Source: Cercis canadensis | Lineage: Eukaryota; Streptophyta; Magnoliopsida; Fabales; Fabaceae | Direction of reading: 5' to 3' | Length of the DNA stretch: 64,000 nt | NCBI GenBank assembly: GCA_003255065.1 | Contig: QAOA01006077.1 | Location: 36,649-100,648 of the forward strand | Shown here: in pieces, positions 1 through 11,079 of the stretch | How the letters are laid out: the number at the start of each line of letters is the position of its first letter | How positions within the stretch are numbered: the stretch's first letter is position 1 | Position numbers and translations under genes: made by a program | Notes under the pieces: generated by a model | Told to the model about the DNA's origin: nothing | What the model saw: only the letters and a program-made list of their open reading frames with translations | Databases searched by the model: none

Positions 1-692
1 TTTTTTTTTTTTTAATCCTTTTATTGGTAGGAATTATGCGAGTTAAAATAACAATTTTCTCTCCCCTAATATGACCATATGGATAAATCAGAAGAAAAAA
101 AATAGCAAATATAATGATTACTTATATCTATTGTTGAAAAACTTTGTCTAAAAAATGACTCCTAATTAGACTTGCAAAATTTGGTTGCATTTTACGGGAG
201 CTAAAGTTTGAGAAGAAAATATACACATATTTACAATGGTTGAGAAGAAAATCCACAGAATCACAAATTGCTACTTTAAATTAGTGAAGTGTTAGATGTA
301 GAGTGTTGGACTAGTAATAAAAATTGTCAAAACACGCCCCAGTCATTTGAAATTTTCATTGCAGTAATGGTGATGGTGTAAGTGTAAACTGAAACCATGG
401 TCAGTTGAAGAGTTTAAAAGTTTCAAACTTTCAAAATTCATTATTGACTTTCAAGATTATATTCTTCTTTACTTTTTCTTTGTTTAAGGGAAAAAAATAA
501 CACCAAATTTCAAAAGAAAACCCCAGCAGACCAAATCAAACCGAAACAATTAACATATCAAATAGAAAACACTGTCCTTTCAATAATTAAAAAAAAAAAA
601 GAAGGAACGCCACCAGTCCAAAAGAGTGATAAAAGAGCGATATAAAACTTACATTTTACAGAAAAGTCTTAAAGGGCTTTCGCGTACGGGAG
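1..692. other. AT-rich intergenic DNA, no gene seen
   Basis: Non-coding DNA of copy A, closely matched by 24,258-24,889. It ends in the 3' internal part of a TRIM-like repeat. No convincing coding sequence was found. Confidence 0.6.
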
Positions 693-766
693 TGTGTTAA
701 ATATAAAACTAGTCATGAGCATTCACTTAACAGTTTAAGCTTTTAAGTTGAATCGATTATTTGACA
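693..766 (+). repeat. TRIM-like LTR fragment (copy A)
   Basis: About 74 bp that begins TGTGTTAAATATAAAA and ends TTTGACA. It resembles the 71-bp LTRs of the complete TRIM at 26,864-27,162. It is preceded by the 'aagggcttt' internal 3' end seen in other copies, so it looks like a 5'-truncated TRIM. The homologous relic in copy B is at 24,890-24,963. Confidence 0.6.
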
Positions 767-2102
767 ACTTGAATTATTAGTGGTGAAAAATTGTGAAATA
801 TGTAGAAATAGGAGTAATATTACTCATGCTTGATAGCCCAGATGATTTTTTCCCCGGATTATTGACTGGGTAAATGTAGAGTTATTATATGTATCTAATC
901 AATGGTTAAAATGCACTTTGTCTAGGCACATCAGCCCAGGCTATTTAGCAACTCTAATTGTTAATACTAGTATGTAATCTGACTATTACTATGTAGAATG
1001 TGGTTTAAAAAGCCTAATAAGCAGGAAAAGTATGATTAATATTTGTAATCTAAAGAAGAAAAGGGAAGAATTTGGAGGTAGAATTACTAAATTTGATATA
1101 TAGACAAAGAGCTGAACAGATTATGCCCTACCACTTATGTGTTATGTTAACCGAGTCAAGATTCACATTATTATGAGTCAATATTTCATACATCTTTCTT
1201 TGAATCAAAATGAAAGAAAAGTATCACCTCAAAGAAAAAAGAAGAAAAGAAGAAAGAAAAGTATTTCTCATTCTTTTATTTTATTTTATTTTTATTTTGT
1301 CTGAATTTTTTTATTCCTTTTTGCATATTTGGTTGCAAGATTAGCACTATTTTGGACTTTTCCTCTAACCGAAAGTACATACGATGCCTTATTTGGTTAT
1401 ATATAATACTTTATTAGGTAGGTACAGCATGTATATTAAATTCTCATAAATGATAATCAACATGAAGATCACCGCGTTAACATATACTTAATGCTAAGTA
1501 TGATAGAAGTAATAATTAATTCAGTCACTCTTGTGGGGTCTTGCCACGTTTTCGACTAATGGAGTGATGATGTGCCCTTCTTGATGCATTAATTACTTAG
1601 TTGTCTTCTTATTTTGCAAGCTAAGTATATTCTTTGACTCAAATTTAGCATAATTCAACTTAATTTGATGGATACAACTAGTGATACATTTAGTTTTTAT
1701 AAGTGATATGGTATAAGCCTTCTTGCAATCTCATACTAGTAGTTGATCTACAATGATCAAGATTTAATGAAGCCATAAATCATGTAAAATACTCAAAAAA
1801 GAATATTGTGAAGTGCAAAAGAATATAATTACCAAACGTATAAGGGATAATGAAAGAAGTGAAATATTTAATTTATTCTTATAATTTTTTTTTTCTATTG
1901 GATGCTAAAGAAATGATAGCATTTTTTCTCCTAAAATCCCTTGCTGATAAAAAATTATTAAATGCCGATAAAAGTCTTAATTATTGGGGTGATTTAATAC
2001 TTTTTTTTTGTTTAGGATCACATTTAAACTCTTATAATTACCAAAAAGAAATATATTTAAACTCTTATATACTTATTTGATTTAAAAGTAAATTAAACCA
2101 AA
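767..2102. other. Intergenic; partly unique to copy A
   Basis: AT-rich DNA without a recognisable gene. About 1,630-2,200 is missing from copy B, where flanking sequence joins directly near 26,180 at a short shared 'agtaaaaataaatt'-like motif. It could be a deletion in B or an insertion in A. Small open frames here (for example near 1,850-2,080) have AT-biased, low-complexity translations and are not called. Confidence 0.6.
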
Positions 2103-2195
2103 CGGCCTATAGCCAGTATTAATGTCGTTCTCAGAACTTATGGGTTCAATGTTCGAATCCAAAGTCGTAGCCAAAAGTACCAAAAAATAAAAAAC
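2103..2195 (+). repeat. tRNA-derived SINE-like sequence
   Basis: It contains a good pol III B-box match (GTTCGAATCC) and a loose A-box about 35 bp upstream, followed by 'aaagtcgtagccaaaagta' and an A-rich tail. The same 3' motif occurs at 9,065-9,227 and 32,096-32,195, so this is a dispersed family. The family name is not known to me. Confidence 0.5.
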
Positions 2196-2870
2196 GAAAA
2201 TAAAAATAAATTAAGAATAATGAAACAATTTAATTAAGTGAATTAAATTATACCATTCTTAACAAGTATTTTACATTTTTAATGACACGTGTCTTTAAAG
2301 GAAAGTATTGTCAACAATGTTAATTTTTCTGTTCACAATGTTGCTATCAAGTAGCTAGGAAGAGAGATGAAAACTATTTTCAACACTTTTAACATTTTTC
2401 TTCTTTACCACGATGAATACTTTGAGGAAAATCAAAGCCAAAGTATTCATTTCTCTCACTTTATATACTTCAAGATTAAGATATCTTCACATAAAAAAAA
2501 AAGATTAAAGTATCTTTAAATTAGTTTTGATGAACTTATTACATCCTTAATAAAACTAGACCCTTAGAATTCACTAAAACATATGGGTTACATATCAATA
2601 AATTCAATAAATGCTTCCACATGTAAAATGAAGAGATTTTTACAGGACGAGCATAGCAAGTATATGAGGGTTGCAGGAATGTAAAAACGAAGAATTTAGA
2701 TTGGAGACTGAGATTCCTATCTCTTCCCCCATTTAATTCTTCTTCATTCATATCTACCCTGCCATATAATGACATGAAATTATTCTCATTCATCCCTTGT
2801 ATTGATACTCATATAAACTTTGTTTGCCTAACCTATATATTCATATAATATTTGTAAGATATAAAACGAT

Positions 2871-4147
2871 TCATGAGCCTTCACCTAAAAGCTTGATTTG
2901 ATGAGAGGCTAAGTCATAGACTCGATATGCTTTATGTCCTGTGACAAATCCTAAAAAAATGCATCTAAATGCTCGAGCCTCAAATTTTCCTTTATGTGGT
3001 TGTGTGTTAGTTGCATAGCACAAACAACCAAAAACTTTGAGGAGATGATAAGCTGTTTTGGTATTATTGAGCAATTCATAAGGTGTTTTCTAGTTCAAAA
3101 ATTGAGTAGGTAACCTATTTATGAGGCAGCCATTAAAAGAGAGTGTCCCCAAAATTTGATAGGCAAGTGGGCTTGAAACATAAGGGCTCTAGCAATCTGT
3201 AAGAGGTGCCTATGTTTTCTTTCAACAATACCATTTTGTTGAGGTTTATAGATACAACTTTTGTGATGAATAATTCCCAGTTGAGACAAGAAATATTGAC
3301 ATTCATGGCTTGTAAATTCAATACCATTATTTGTTCGAATGCACCTAATGTTCTTTTGATATTGAGTGTGTATCATTTTGAAGAAAACCTTAAGTGTTTC
3401 AAGTGTTTGAGACTTATATCTAAGTAAAAATATCCAAGTAACTTTACTGTGGTCATCTACCACAGTAAGCATGTAATGTGCCCCTATGAGAGAAGCTTTA
3501 TTGTAAGGTCCCCATAAGTCTATGTGCAAAAGGTCAAAAACAGATTCTGATCTAGTAGTACTAAGGGGAAATGGTAATCTATGTTGTTTTGCCTTGTGAC
3601 AAACATCACACGGTGAAGGTAGTTTAATATCCATACCAGATAAGAAGGGAATATGTTGTAAAGCCTTTAAAGAGGAATGGCCAAATCTGTTGTGCCATAA
3701 GAGTTTGGGAATTTTATTTGAATCAACATCAATATTACAAAGAAAAGTAGCTGAATTGCAAACAAGGTTACAAGGGGATTTTATGAAATCAATCTGTTTA
3801 TTACAAGGAAGGTAAGAAATAGGAACATTGAAGGAGGATTTGTCTAAGATGTATAAGTTACCAATCACTTTACCAACTGCTAGAACAGCTTTAGTCTGTA
3901 GGTCCTGCAAAATGCATTTATTAGGATGAAAAACAAACTTAATTTTAGCTGTTTTGGAGAGTTTTCTTACTAAAAGTAAGTTGAACTTAACACTTGGTAT
4001 ATAGAGAGCATCTGTCAAGGTTAGAGTAGGACTAAGGTGCACATAACCTATTTGATGGACAAGTTTAGTTGTTCCATCAGGTAAGAAAACTGGTGTCAGA
4101 TGTTTTATTGGTTGTTTATGATGAAGAAGATTAGGGTCAATGCACAT
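2871..4147 (-). pseudogene. Copia integrase fragment
   Basis: Two minus-strand pieces. Bases 3,119-4,147 encode gag-pre-integrase with the HHCC zinc-binding part (HNRFGH...CDVCHKAK), then the core with LHIDLWGP and IVERKHR, which supply the first Asp and the Glu of the D,D,E triad. The second catalytic position reads RTNNG where Copia integrases normally have R-S-D-N-G, so the Asp is Asn. Bases 2,871-3,074, in another frame, give the C-terminal GFVTGHKAYRVYDL region and read across the deletion junction into TRIM sequence. Not functional. Confidence 0.88.
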
Positions 4148-4319
4148 GTGATTAGATGCTCCTGTCTCTACTATCCAAGTACCAAGATCATTATTACTAG
4201 CAGAATGTAAAGCAAACTAAAAAGCTTGATGTAAAGTGTTGCCTACAAAGTCTTCAATGTGCGAAGTTAACATGATGTCCTTCAAATCCTGCGTGCCCCT
4301 TCATTAACTTTGAGAATTC

Positions 4320-5365
4320 TTATTGAATTATCTCTGTCAAAGATGCCCCTTGATCATTGATTCTGTCACCAGCATGGTCCATATTGATATCCAAAGGATT
4401 ATCAGCGAGGTTAGCCATAAACTTTCCTCCTATAGCCTGTTTGTTAAGTTGATCCTTTAGCTCCTTATACCAATCTAGATAACCATGCAACTTGAAGAAT
4501 GAATCTTTAGTGTGACCACTCATGTTGTAGTGAGTACACCTTTCATTCTTCTTGTCACTGTTATTCTATTTCTTGTAATTTCCTTTTCCACCACCAGATC
4601 CTCTCCATATAAATGCCTTCACAAACATTGCAGAATTTTCAACTTTCCCTATCATGTGAACATGTACCTCTCTTTGCTTCTCAATTCTTAAGAACATTGA
4701 GTATGCTTTGTTGATTGAAGGCAAGGGATCCATCACAAGAATATGGTTTTGCAGATGATCAAAATCATCATTGAGTCCCATCACAAATTGCACTAGCTTG
4801 GTTGAATGAGCAAGGTTAGAAACCTTCTTTGTAACATCACAATTACAATTCTTACAAGTGCATTGTGGAATTGGCTGCACACAGAGTAGTCCCATAGTTT
4901 CTTCAATTTGGTGAAATACTACACCACTGATTGGTTTCCTTGACAAACAGTGCTGATTTCTCTTTGAATTTGATAGATTTGTGGTCCATTTGATTCACCA
5001 AAACGTTCTTCTAATTCCAACCACAGTTCTTTAACATTTGATGCATAAAGAAAAACCTCCACTATTTCCTTCGAAATAGAGTTCAAGATCCATGATCTAA
5101 TCGTGCAATCCACCCTAATCCATTGATCATAATCAGTAGATTCTTCTTCTAGCATAATACATATGACATTTATGAATTCAAGATTCACCTTTGCTCCTAG
5201 GGCGATCTTAATCGATCTATTCCAAGATAGATAGTTATTATCTGTCAAAGGAGTTGTAACAAGCTGCATTCCTGGATGATCCAAGTTTGCCAAGGCCATA
5301 GGATCTCCATTGAAGTTGCTCGTCGATTCCTTATTCGATATTGCAGTTTCATTTGCAGATTCCAT
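4320..5365 (-). pseudogene. Copia gag fragment
   Basis: The minus-strand gag starts at 5,365 (MESANETAIS...) and has the plant Copia gag landmark NYLSWNRSIKIALGAK. It is frameshifted near 4,920-4,950 and continues to 4,566. A further piece at 4,320-4,523 carries a degenerate CCHC knuckle, with MSGHTKDSFF where the last cysteine would be. With at least two breaks it cannot make a full polyprotein. Confidence 0.82.
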
Positions 5366-5464
5366 TTTCTACAGAGTTGAAACAGATTAATCTTCCTAAT
5401 CCTTCTTCAGAGAATCAACAAGACACGGATGTAAGCAAATCTGGATCGATTTGCTTTGATACCA

Positions 5465-5761
5465 TGTAAGAATCCTTCAGAAAGGATGATCAAGCAGTTA
5501 CCAAAGAAAGCAAGGGAGAGAAACAAGTCAGAATGAATGAGAAACCTTTATGTATATTCATCTACACTCACTGATACAATGCACAAACTGTGCTTTATAT
5601 ACAAGGAAATAAAATGCCACACGGGCAATATAGCTCATCTTGACTAACTAACTATTAACAGAATAGCTAACTATGATTAATTGATTAACTAAGACTAACT
5701 ACACTACAACTGGCTAACTAACTACTCTAGTTATAAATAATCTATACATTCTAACTAACCA
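5465..5761 (-). repeat. Copia 5' LTR
   Basis: About 297 bp, bounded by TG (5,465) and CA (5,761) when read on the plus strand. At 5,453-5,464 its complement reads TGGTATCAAAGC, a primer-binding site close to the initiator-tRNA-Met type. The right boundary is uncertain by about 10-20 bp because the outer flank is scrambled TRIM sequence. It contains many imperfect 'ctaacta' repeats. Confidence 0.65.
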
Positions 5762-6010
5762 ACTAACTATGAATATTTTGTATAGTATCAGAGTCTATTT
5801 GACTAAGCGGTCAGGACTCAGGAGATCAAATCCTTCTGCTTTCCACTTTCTCAATTAAATTGAAATTTCTGTACAAGGTTTAAGTGGGCCTATGTTTTAT
5901 CCACACTTCAAGCTCAAAGGGTTTTTACGTGCGGGAACATGTAAAATATAAAATTATTCTTGGACCTTTACCTAAAAACTTAACCTTTTGAATTGAATCA
6001 ATTCTTGACA

Positions 6011-6882
6011 ATATCAACTGGCTATTCAAGATCTAAATATTAAATAATAAAATATATGTGCGTCAAATGAACCAGAGGATTTACGCCACCATCGCTGAGC
6101 CACTGCACTGCTCAGACTACTCAAACAACCATGCACACATGAAAATTCAAAGGAATATGTGTAGCATATAAAGAAAAGCCACATGTGATAGAAAGATGAG
6201 GAAAATTATGAAAATGTTTCATCTTCATTTTTGTTAGATTCCATAACCAACTCATTCCGAAATACTTGACATCCAATAATAGAATGGTCTTCTTGGAAGG
6301 AGAGAATTAGCATTTTATTATTCCTTTAAGACTTCTTCAAAATGTTCGAAAATTCATAACAAGCTAAAAACGAAAAAGAGCCTTTTCTAGATTATCTCAT
6401 CTCAATTCATCAATTCCACATTATTATGAAGGAGAAAAGAAATTAAGAATCAAAGGAAATCAGAAAATTTTGATGGAAACGATTTATAACAAAAATAAAA
6501 ATAAAAATTTATACACAAGGCATGAAAAGAGCAATAACATCAAGAACTTAGAGGGGCCAAAAGGAAGCAGGGCATCTAAATTTCCCACAAAAGGTCATGT
6601 AAAATCATTATGAGTGACTATGTCAGCGGATCTGTGTTCCTCATATGTTATAAAATTACATAACATGCACAGACGTGTTTGAAGGACAAAAGAGTTCCAG
6701 AAACTTATACGCAGTCAAAAATTTCAAACGCTTTTACTCTTTTTGTTCTTTGTCTCTTTATCTTGTTTATCAAAATGCCTAGTATTTTCTTGGGTCCAAC
6801 AAAAAACATGGACGTCTTGAAAATCAAACACTAAGTATAAAGAAACAGGTGGTCAATCAAATATTCTTCGCCCCCTTTGCAT
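6011..6882. other. Upstream region of TIR-only gene A
   Basis: Intergenic DNA that aligns with 27,163-28,049 in copy B with few changes, so both TIR genes share the same ~870-bp upstream region. No other gene or repeat stands out. Confidence 0.6.
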
Positions 6883-6890
6883 TATAAATA
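6883..6890 (+). promoter_or_regulatory. TATA box of TIR-only gene A
   Basis: TATAAATA lies 133 bp before the start codon, after a C-rich stretch. The same box at the same spacing occurs before copy B (28,050-28,057). The A/C-rich leader between box and ATG is typical of a plant 5' UTR. Confidence 0.7.
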
Positions 6891-7015
6891 CCCCAAACCC
6901 ATCTCTATTTATAAGAACAGTTAAAAATAAAACGATCACAACCAAAGGAAAAAACACAAACCACAAAACCTATACAAAACAAAAATTTTATTTTGGGTGT
7001 CTTGTTCAAGGAGCC

Positions 7016-7797
7016 ATGCAGCGTTTACCAGCCTTGTTCCGTAAAATGGCTCAGCCAGCATGCGACGTCTTCATAAACAACCGCGGCATCGACACCAAGA
7101 GAAACGTCGCCGGCTTGCTCTACGACCACCTTACACGGCTGAGGGTGAAGTCCTTCTTGGACAGCATGAACATGAAACCAGGAGAAAGGCTATTTGATCA
7201 TATTAACAAGGCAATTCTTGGGTGTAAGGTCGGAGTCGCCGTCTTCTCACCCCGTTATTGTGAATCATATTTCTGTCTTCATGAGCTTGCGCTTCTCATG
7301 GAATCCAAGAGAAGGGTTGTCCCCATTTTCTACGACGTGAAGCCGTCGCAGCTTCACGTTCCGGACAACGGAAGTTGTCCGCCTAAACAGCTTGAAAGGT
7401 TCAGTTTAGCACTTGAAGAAGCTAAATACACTGTAGGACTAACCTTCGATTCCTTGAATGGGTACGTTTCTCATCTCCTCTTTCCATTCTCTATCTCTCT
7501 TTTAACAGTATTAATTAATATATACACAAAAGTTTCGTTAACATTCCACATATAAATTAACTAATATCCTATGGAAATATATTAATTCAACTAATCCTAT
7601 CAGAAAAGCCCAAATTTTACTATATCACAGCTTGTGTATAGTTATGTATTTATCATTTCTCCTATCTTTAGTAATCTGGAATTTCATTTTAATGGGTTTG
7701 CAGGGACTGGTCCGAGCTGCTAAGAAATGCTTCAGATGCAGTGATTTTGAACTTGCTGGAGGTCGAAGAAGAGAGGAAGCGCAAGAGGAAACTGTGA
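7016..7797 (+). CDS. TIR-domain-only protein, copy A
   Basis: Two exons, 7,016-7,461 and 7,704-7,797, with a GT-AG intron (gtacgt...ttgcag). Together they encode 179 residues ending in a basic tail (EEERKRKRKL). The whole protein is one TIR domain: CDVFINNRGIDTKR at 16-29 (strand A and AA loop), FSPRYCESYFCLHEL at 77-91 with the probable NADase glutamate Glu90, VVPIFYDVKPS at 101-111, and the last helix from exon 2 (WSELLRNASDAVILNLLE). No NB-ARC or LRR follows before the stop, so it is a TIR-only protein as in the plant TX class. Plant TIR domains cleave NAD+ and make immune signalling nucleotides; activity here is inferred. It differs from copy B at eight residues; position 22 is Asn where copy B has His, and position 64 is Asn where B has Asp. 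The continuous reading frame past 7,461 is intron. Confidence 0.9.
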
Positions 7798-9064
7798 ATA
7801 CCAAAGAAGAGCAATAGTTAACTGGTCATTATTGGATATAATTCCTTTATTTTTTGGTGTATGGGATCAAATAAGAGATCGACCATATGCTCCCTAACAT
7901 TACTCATTGTTTGGCCTTGATTCCTTTAATTAATTGGATTAGGCTACAATTCATTTGTTGTAAAACTTTTTTTGCTCTCATTTTGTTTTTGTTGAGTTTA
8001 TCCCCAACCATTCTTTAATTGGTGTATCTATCTTACATCCGTTCCCTTAATTTGGGAATGTGGGATATCTGTATTCAAGCTTCAATTCAATAAAGTTTAA
8101 TTCATTTACATTTGCCCATTCTCTAATATTTTACAATTTTAAGTAGATTGAGAAGCTTACAATCCAAATTATGTTTGGATTTTTACACATTTTCCTTGAA
8201 GTGGAACATTCTACATAGCAATATGTTGTATATATATCTTCTATTAAAAATAATTTATTAATCAAGTTAGAAAAAAGAATAATTTATTAGTATTATATTT
8301 AATACTAGTTGTGAATACAGTGTTAACATTTTAACCCAGGGGATTTTCCATGTTGAGATCAATAAATCATCAAATTTGGTATGTACTTTTATCTTTTTAC
8401 TTTTTTTTTTTTCCATTCAATAAACAAAGCTAGAGTTTTTAGTGAAGACATTGAGAAAATGAGAATTTGGACTGGGAATTTCAACCGTTTTGGGACATCC
8501 CTAAATTAATTATGTTGTGTGGTGCTTGATCTAAATTGGTACATTATTGACAATGATTATTTTTTTGTTATTAGATAAATAAAGTTAAATTTTTTAATTG
8601 GATTCATGCTATCTTGTCATCAACCGACAAGTCCACAAGAAAGTGCTCAACAATTGCACTTTTCTATGTCTAAGTACAGTTTGTTCTACGGTAAACTGCA
8701 CTTGAAAGACAGTTATAGGGAGACTAATTATATTCTTCTCACAAAACCACATGAAATGTTTGTGTGAAATTATTATAAATACGGCAGAATTGACTAATTA
8801 TGTTCTTCTCAAAAAAGTCACATCAAATCATATATGGTCAATGTTTCCCCTTATTCTTGACGTATTGTTGTTAGAGCAAATGATGAAATTCTTTAATACG
8901 TTTATTAGAAACGTTAATTGATATATTTTTTAGAAAATTATTTTTTGGTTCTAAAGGAAAGACAATTTGGTTCTATATATAAAGGAATTTTAATTTGGTT
9001 TCTCTAATACCATATGAAGTATCCAAAATATTTGTTAATTGAATCTCTATATTTTCATCAAACA
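7798..9064. other. Downstream region of TIR gene A
   Basis: 3' UTR and intergenic DNA that aligns with copy B to about 8,600. There copy B holds 1.65 kb more (29,765-31,419). Homology resumes at 'gattcatgct' (8,601 and 31,420). No gene was seen. Confidence 0.6.
8089..8094 (+). terminator. Likely poly(A) signal of TIR gene A
   Basis: AATAAA about 290 bp after the stop codon, conserved in copy B at 29,281-29,286. It is inferred from the motif alone. Confidence 0.45.
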
Positions 9065-9135
9065 GCTTGTAGCTGAGTAGTATTGAGGTATTCCTCAAAA
9101 CTTGTAGATACTATGTTTAAATCTAGAGTCGTAGC

Positions 9136-9227
<92 letters not shown>
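9065..9227 (+). repeat. SINE-like element with an 85-nt poly(A) run
   Basis: A tRNA-like head (TGTAGCTGAGTAGTA, loose A-box; GTTTAAATCTA, weak B-box) is followed by 'gagtcgtagctaaaagt' and 85 consecutive A residues (9,143-9,227). In copy B the same element (32,096-32,195) has only a short interrupted A-rich tail, so the run in A expanded or the B tail shrank. The minus-strand open frame across the run is poly-Phe and not a gene. Confidence 0.6.
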
Positions 9228-9232
<5 letters not shown>

Positions 9233-9894
9233 TAAATTTTCAAAATAAATTTTGAGTAACCTTACATAAGAAAATATAAATGAAGATAGTATCAAATTGT
9301 TCATAGAAAATTGTTCTAAAATATCGTACTTTCTGGGTGGTCAAGACCTATTGCTTTTCCTTCTCTCTGTTGGCCAATTATAATATTGGATTAGAGCAAT
9401 TTTTCACTTTTTACGATTGCTTTGTAGAATACACATTTTGATAATCTTAAAGACACTCTAATCCCACTAATTTACCACACAGCTGGCCCGCACTTAACTT
9501 AATCATAATATTTTATGTGAGCAAATTACTGTTAAGAAATTAAACATATAGATGTTTATAATTAAAGTAAAGCGTGTAATCATATTATATTATTCTAAAC
9601 GTAATTATAAGATTCAGATGCATGCCTAGTTTTAGTTTTAGACAGTTCCGCGTGTAAACACGTGTTACAGAGTTACTTATTATAATTATGTATTGATTTA
9701 GTTTTTAATAACCCTTACTTGTATATAAATCTTTCTTTCCAAAGTGCTTTGTTTGCTGTTGCTTTATTTCATTCCTTAATCAACTTGTTGCGTTTGCACG
9801 TGAATCAACTCCAAAATGCAATTGTCATATTAAATAAATCCACAATGGATATTAATTAAAAATATGTATACATAATAATAATTTTATTCAATTT
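9228..9894. other. Intergenic, conserved with copy B
   Basis: Aligns with 32,200-32,840 of copy B up to the MULE insertion point. No gene was recognised. Confidence 0.6.
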
Positions 9895-9903
9895 TAAAAA
9901 TAT

Positions 9904-10322
9904 GAGTAAATCTATATTTTGGTCCTCGAAAGATTCGAGATTACACAAAATTGTCCATGAATGATAGGAAACAACAAATTGGTCCTCTAAAGATGCGACA
10001 TCCATAACAAAATGGTCATCTGTTAGTGTGGTCTATTAAGAGATGACGGAAGTGCTGATGTGTCACCGTTAAGTACTTGTGTGACACGTTAGGGATTGAA
10101 ATGACATTTTAGGTTGCCATGTGGGCTGTTGACGTGGATTAATAAGAGGGGAAAAAAAAAATTGCGCACACTTCATGGTGCTTGGCCAAGCGGTGTCGTT
10201 TCTTGCAGAATCTGATTTGGTAAAGGCTCTTCTTCCTCCCTTGCTCTGTAACTGTTGGGTAAACCCTAACCCCCATCCTCCATTTCATCAAGAAGCTCGC
10301 TAGCTGTTTGCCAAGCACATCG
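9904..10322 (+). repeat. MULE left terminal inverted repeat
   Basis: About 420 bp that match the complement of 15,375-15,797. They share landmarks such as 'ggaaacaacaaatt', 'tgacgtggattaataagag', 'catggtgcttggccaag' and 'ccctaacccccatcctcc'. Confidence 0.88.
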
Positions 10323-10911
10323 AAATCTCAGGTTATTGCTGAATCTTGTACTCTTTTCTCTCTCATCTGTTAGTGAACTTCTTTTATCAGAAAAAAGTTT
10401 GCAGAGAGCTTGCAAAGAGCTCTTAATTAGGGTTTTCCAAGTTTAGATTGTATTTGAGCTATTATATTAGGCTTTTCTAAGTTTAGAATGTATTTGATTA
10501 TCATTGTTTTCTTTCTGCAATGTTCAAGTCTCTCTGGGCTATAGAATAGGGCTTTTGTTCATGCACGCTATGAAGGCGTTATCTTTTTGGCCCCCCTCCC
10601 TTTGCCTGATTATGTAAGACATTGCTTGGAATAGGCATAAGTCTTAAGTCTCGATTGTGTGCCTGTGTGATTCTTGAAAACTCATGTTTTCTCTAACCGT
10701 TAGCCATCAAATTTCACTTGCAACCTATCCCTTTGACTTGGTCTACTCTTCTATCTTTAAACTGAAACAACATAACACCACCAAAACTTTGCTCTTAAAT
10801 GGAATAATCATTACAACAGAAGGGGAATTTGCTGCCAATATCCTTTATGGTTATATTCTGAAGTGCATAATATAATTTTTCAAAAGAAAGACTAAATTTA
10901 AGTAATGGAAT

Positions 10912-11075
10912 CTGACCGTATGCTGGAGGATTGGCAATTATTGCATCTGCTTTAAATGGACTATTAGAATCAGGGTCAGGATCCTTGCATGCAGGAAGCA
11001 AAGAGTAAATAATACCCTTTATCTGATTTCTTTGTACAGGTATTTCTGAAGGCCTGATGGCAAGAAACTTTGATT
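10912..11075 (-). pseudogene. Captured sterol 3-beta-glucosyltransferase (UGT80-type) exon fragment
   Basis: On the minus strand the translation gives FLPSG, then after a one-base loss near 11,055, PSEIPVQRNQIKGIIYSL, then LPACKDPDPDSNSPFKAD and AIIANPPAYG. From knowledge of the family this is the segment of plant UGT80 sterol glucosyltransferases around the conserved 'IIANPPAYGH'. Only about 54 codons are present, and the rest of the roughly 600-residue enzyme is absent. The frameshift and its position inside a MULE mark it as a transduplicated dead fragment. It is in the same orientation as the hnRNP fragment at 11,990-12,490. Confidence 0.82.
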
Positions 11076-11079
11076 ATTG

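Larger units (their letters stand above)
2895..5770 (-). mobile_element. Ty1-copia retrotransposon remnant, 3' half deleted
   Basis: On the minus strand, in order: one LTR (5,465-5,761), a primer-binding site, gag, a degenerate zinc knuckle, gag-pre-integrase and the integrase core. The sequence then stops inside the integrase C-terminal region at about 2,895. Reverse transcriptase, RNase H and the 3' LTR are absent. Gene order (integrase before RT) and protein motifs identify Copia. Frameshifts and a changed catalytic residue show that it is dead. It sits inside a TRIM that is intact in copy B. Confidence 0.88.
2853..6010 (+). mobile_element. TRIM retrotransposon (copy A), interrupted by a Copia remnant
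   Basis: The left LTR begins at 2,853 (TGTAAGATATAAAA) and is broken at about 2,894. The element resumes near 5,771-5,783 at its primer-binding site (TAGTATCAGAGTC) and ends with a 71-bp LTR at 5,940-6,010. Flanks are ATATT/ATATC, a 5-bp target duplication with one change. The uninterrupted paralogue is at 26,864-27,162 in copy B. About 15-28 bp of the left LTR end is missing, so a deletion accompanied or followed the Copia insertion. Confidence 0.8.

Noticed and set aside
7462-7555. C-terminal extension of the TIR protein by reading through 7,461
   Set aside because: A GTACGT donor and a TTGCAG acceptor at 7,698-7,703 join exons into the conserved WSELLRNASDAVILNLLE helix; the read-through is intron.
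7632-7817. Separate 61-residue gene after TIR gene A
   Set aside because: It is exon 2 of the TIR gene read in the wrong frame.
9095-9304. Minus-strand 69-residue open frame
   Set aside because: It is a poly-Phe reading of the 85-nt A-run.
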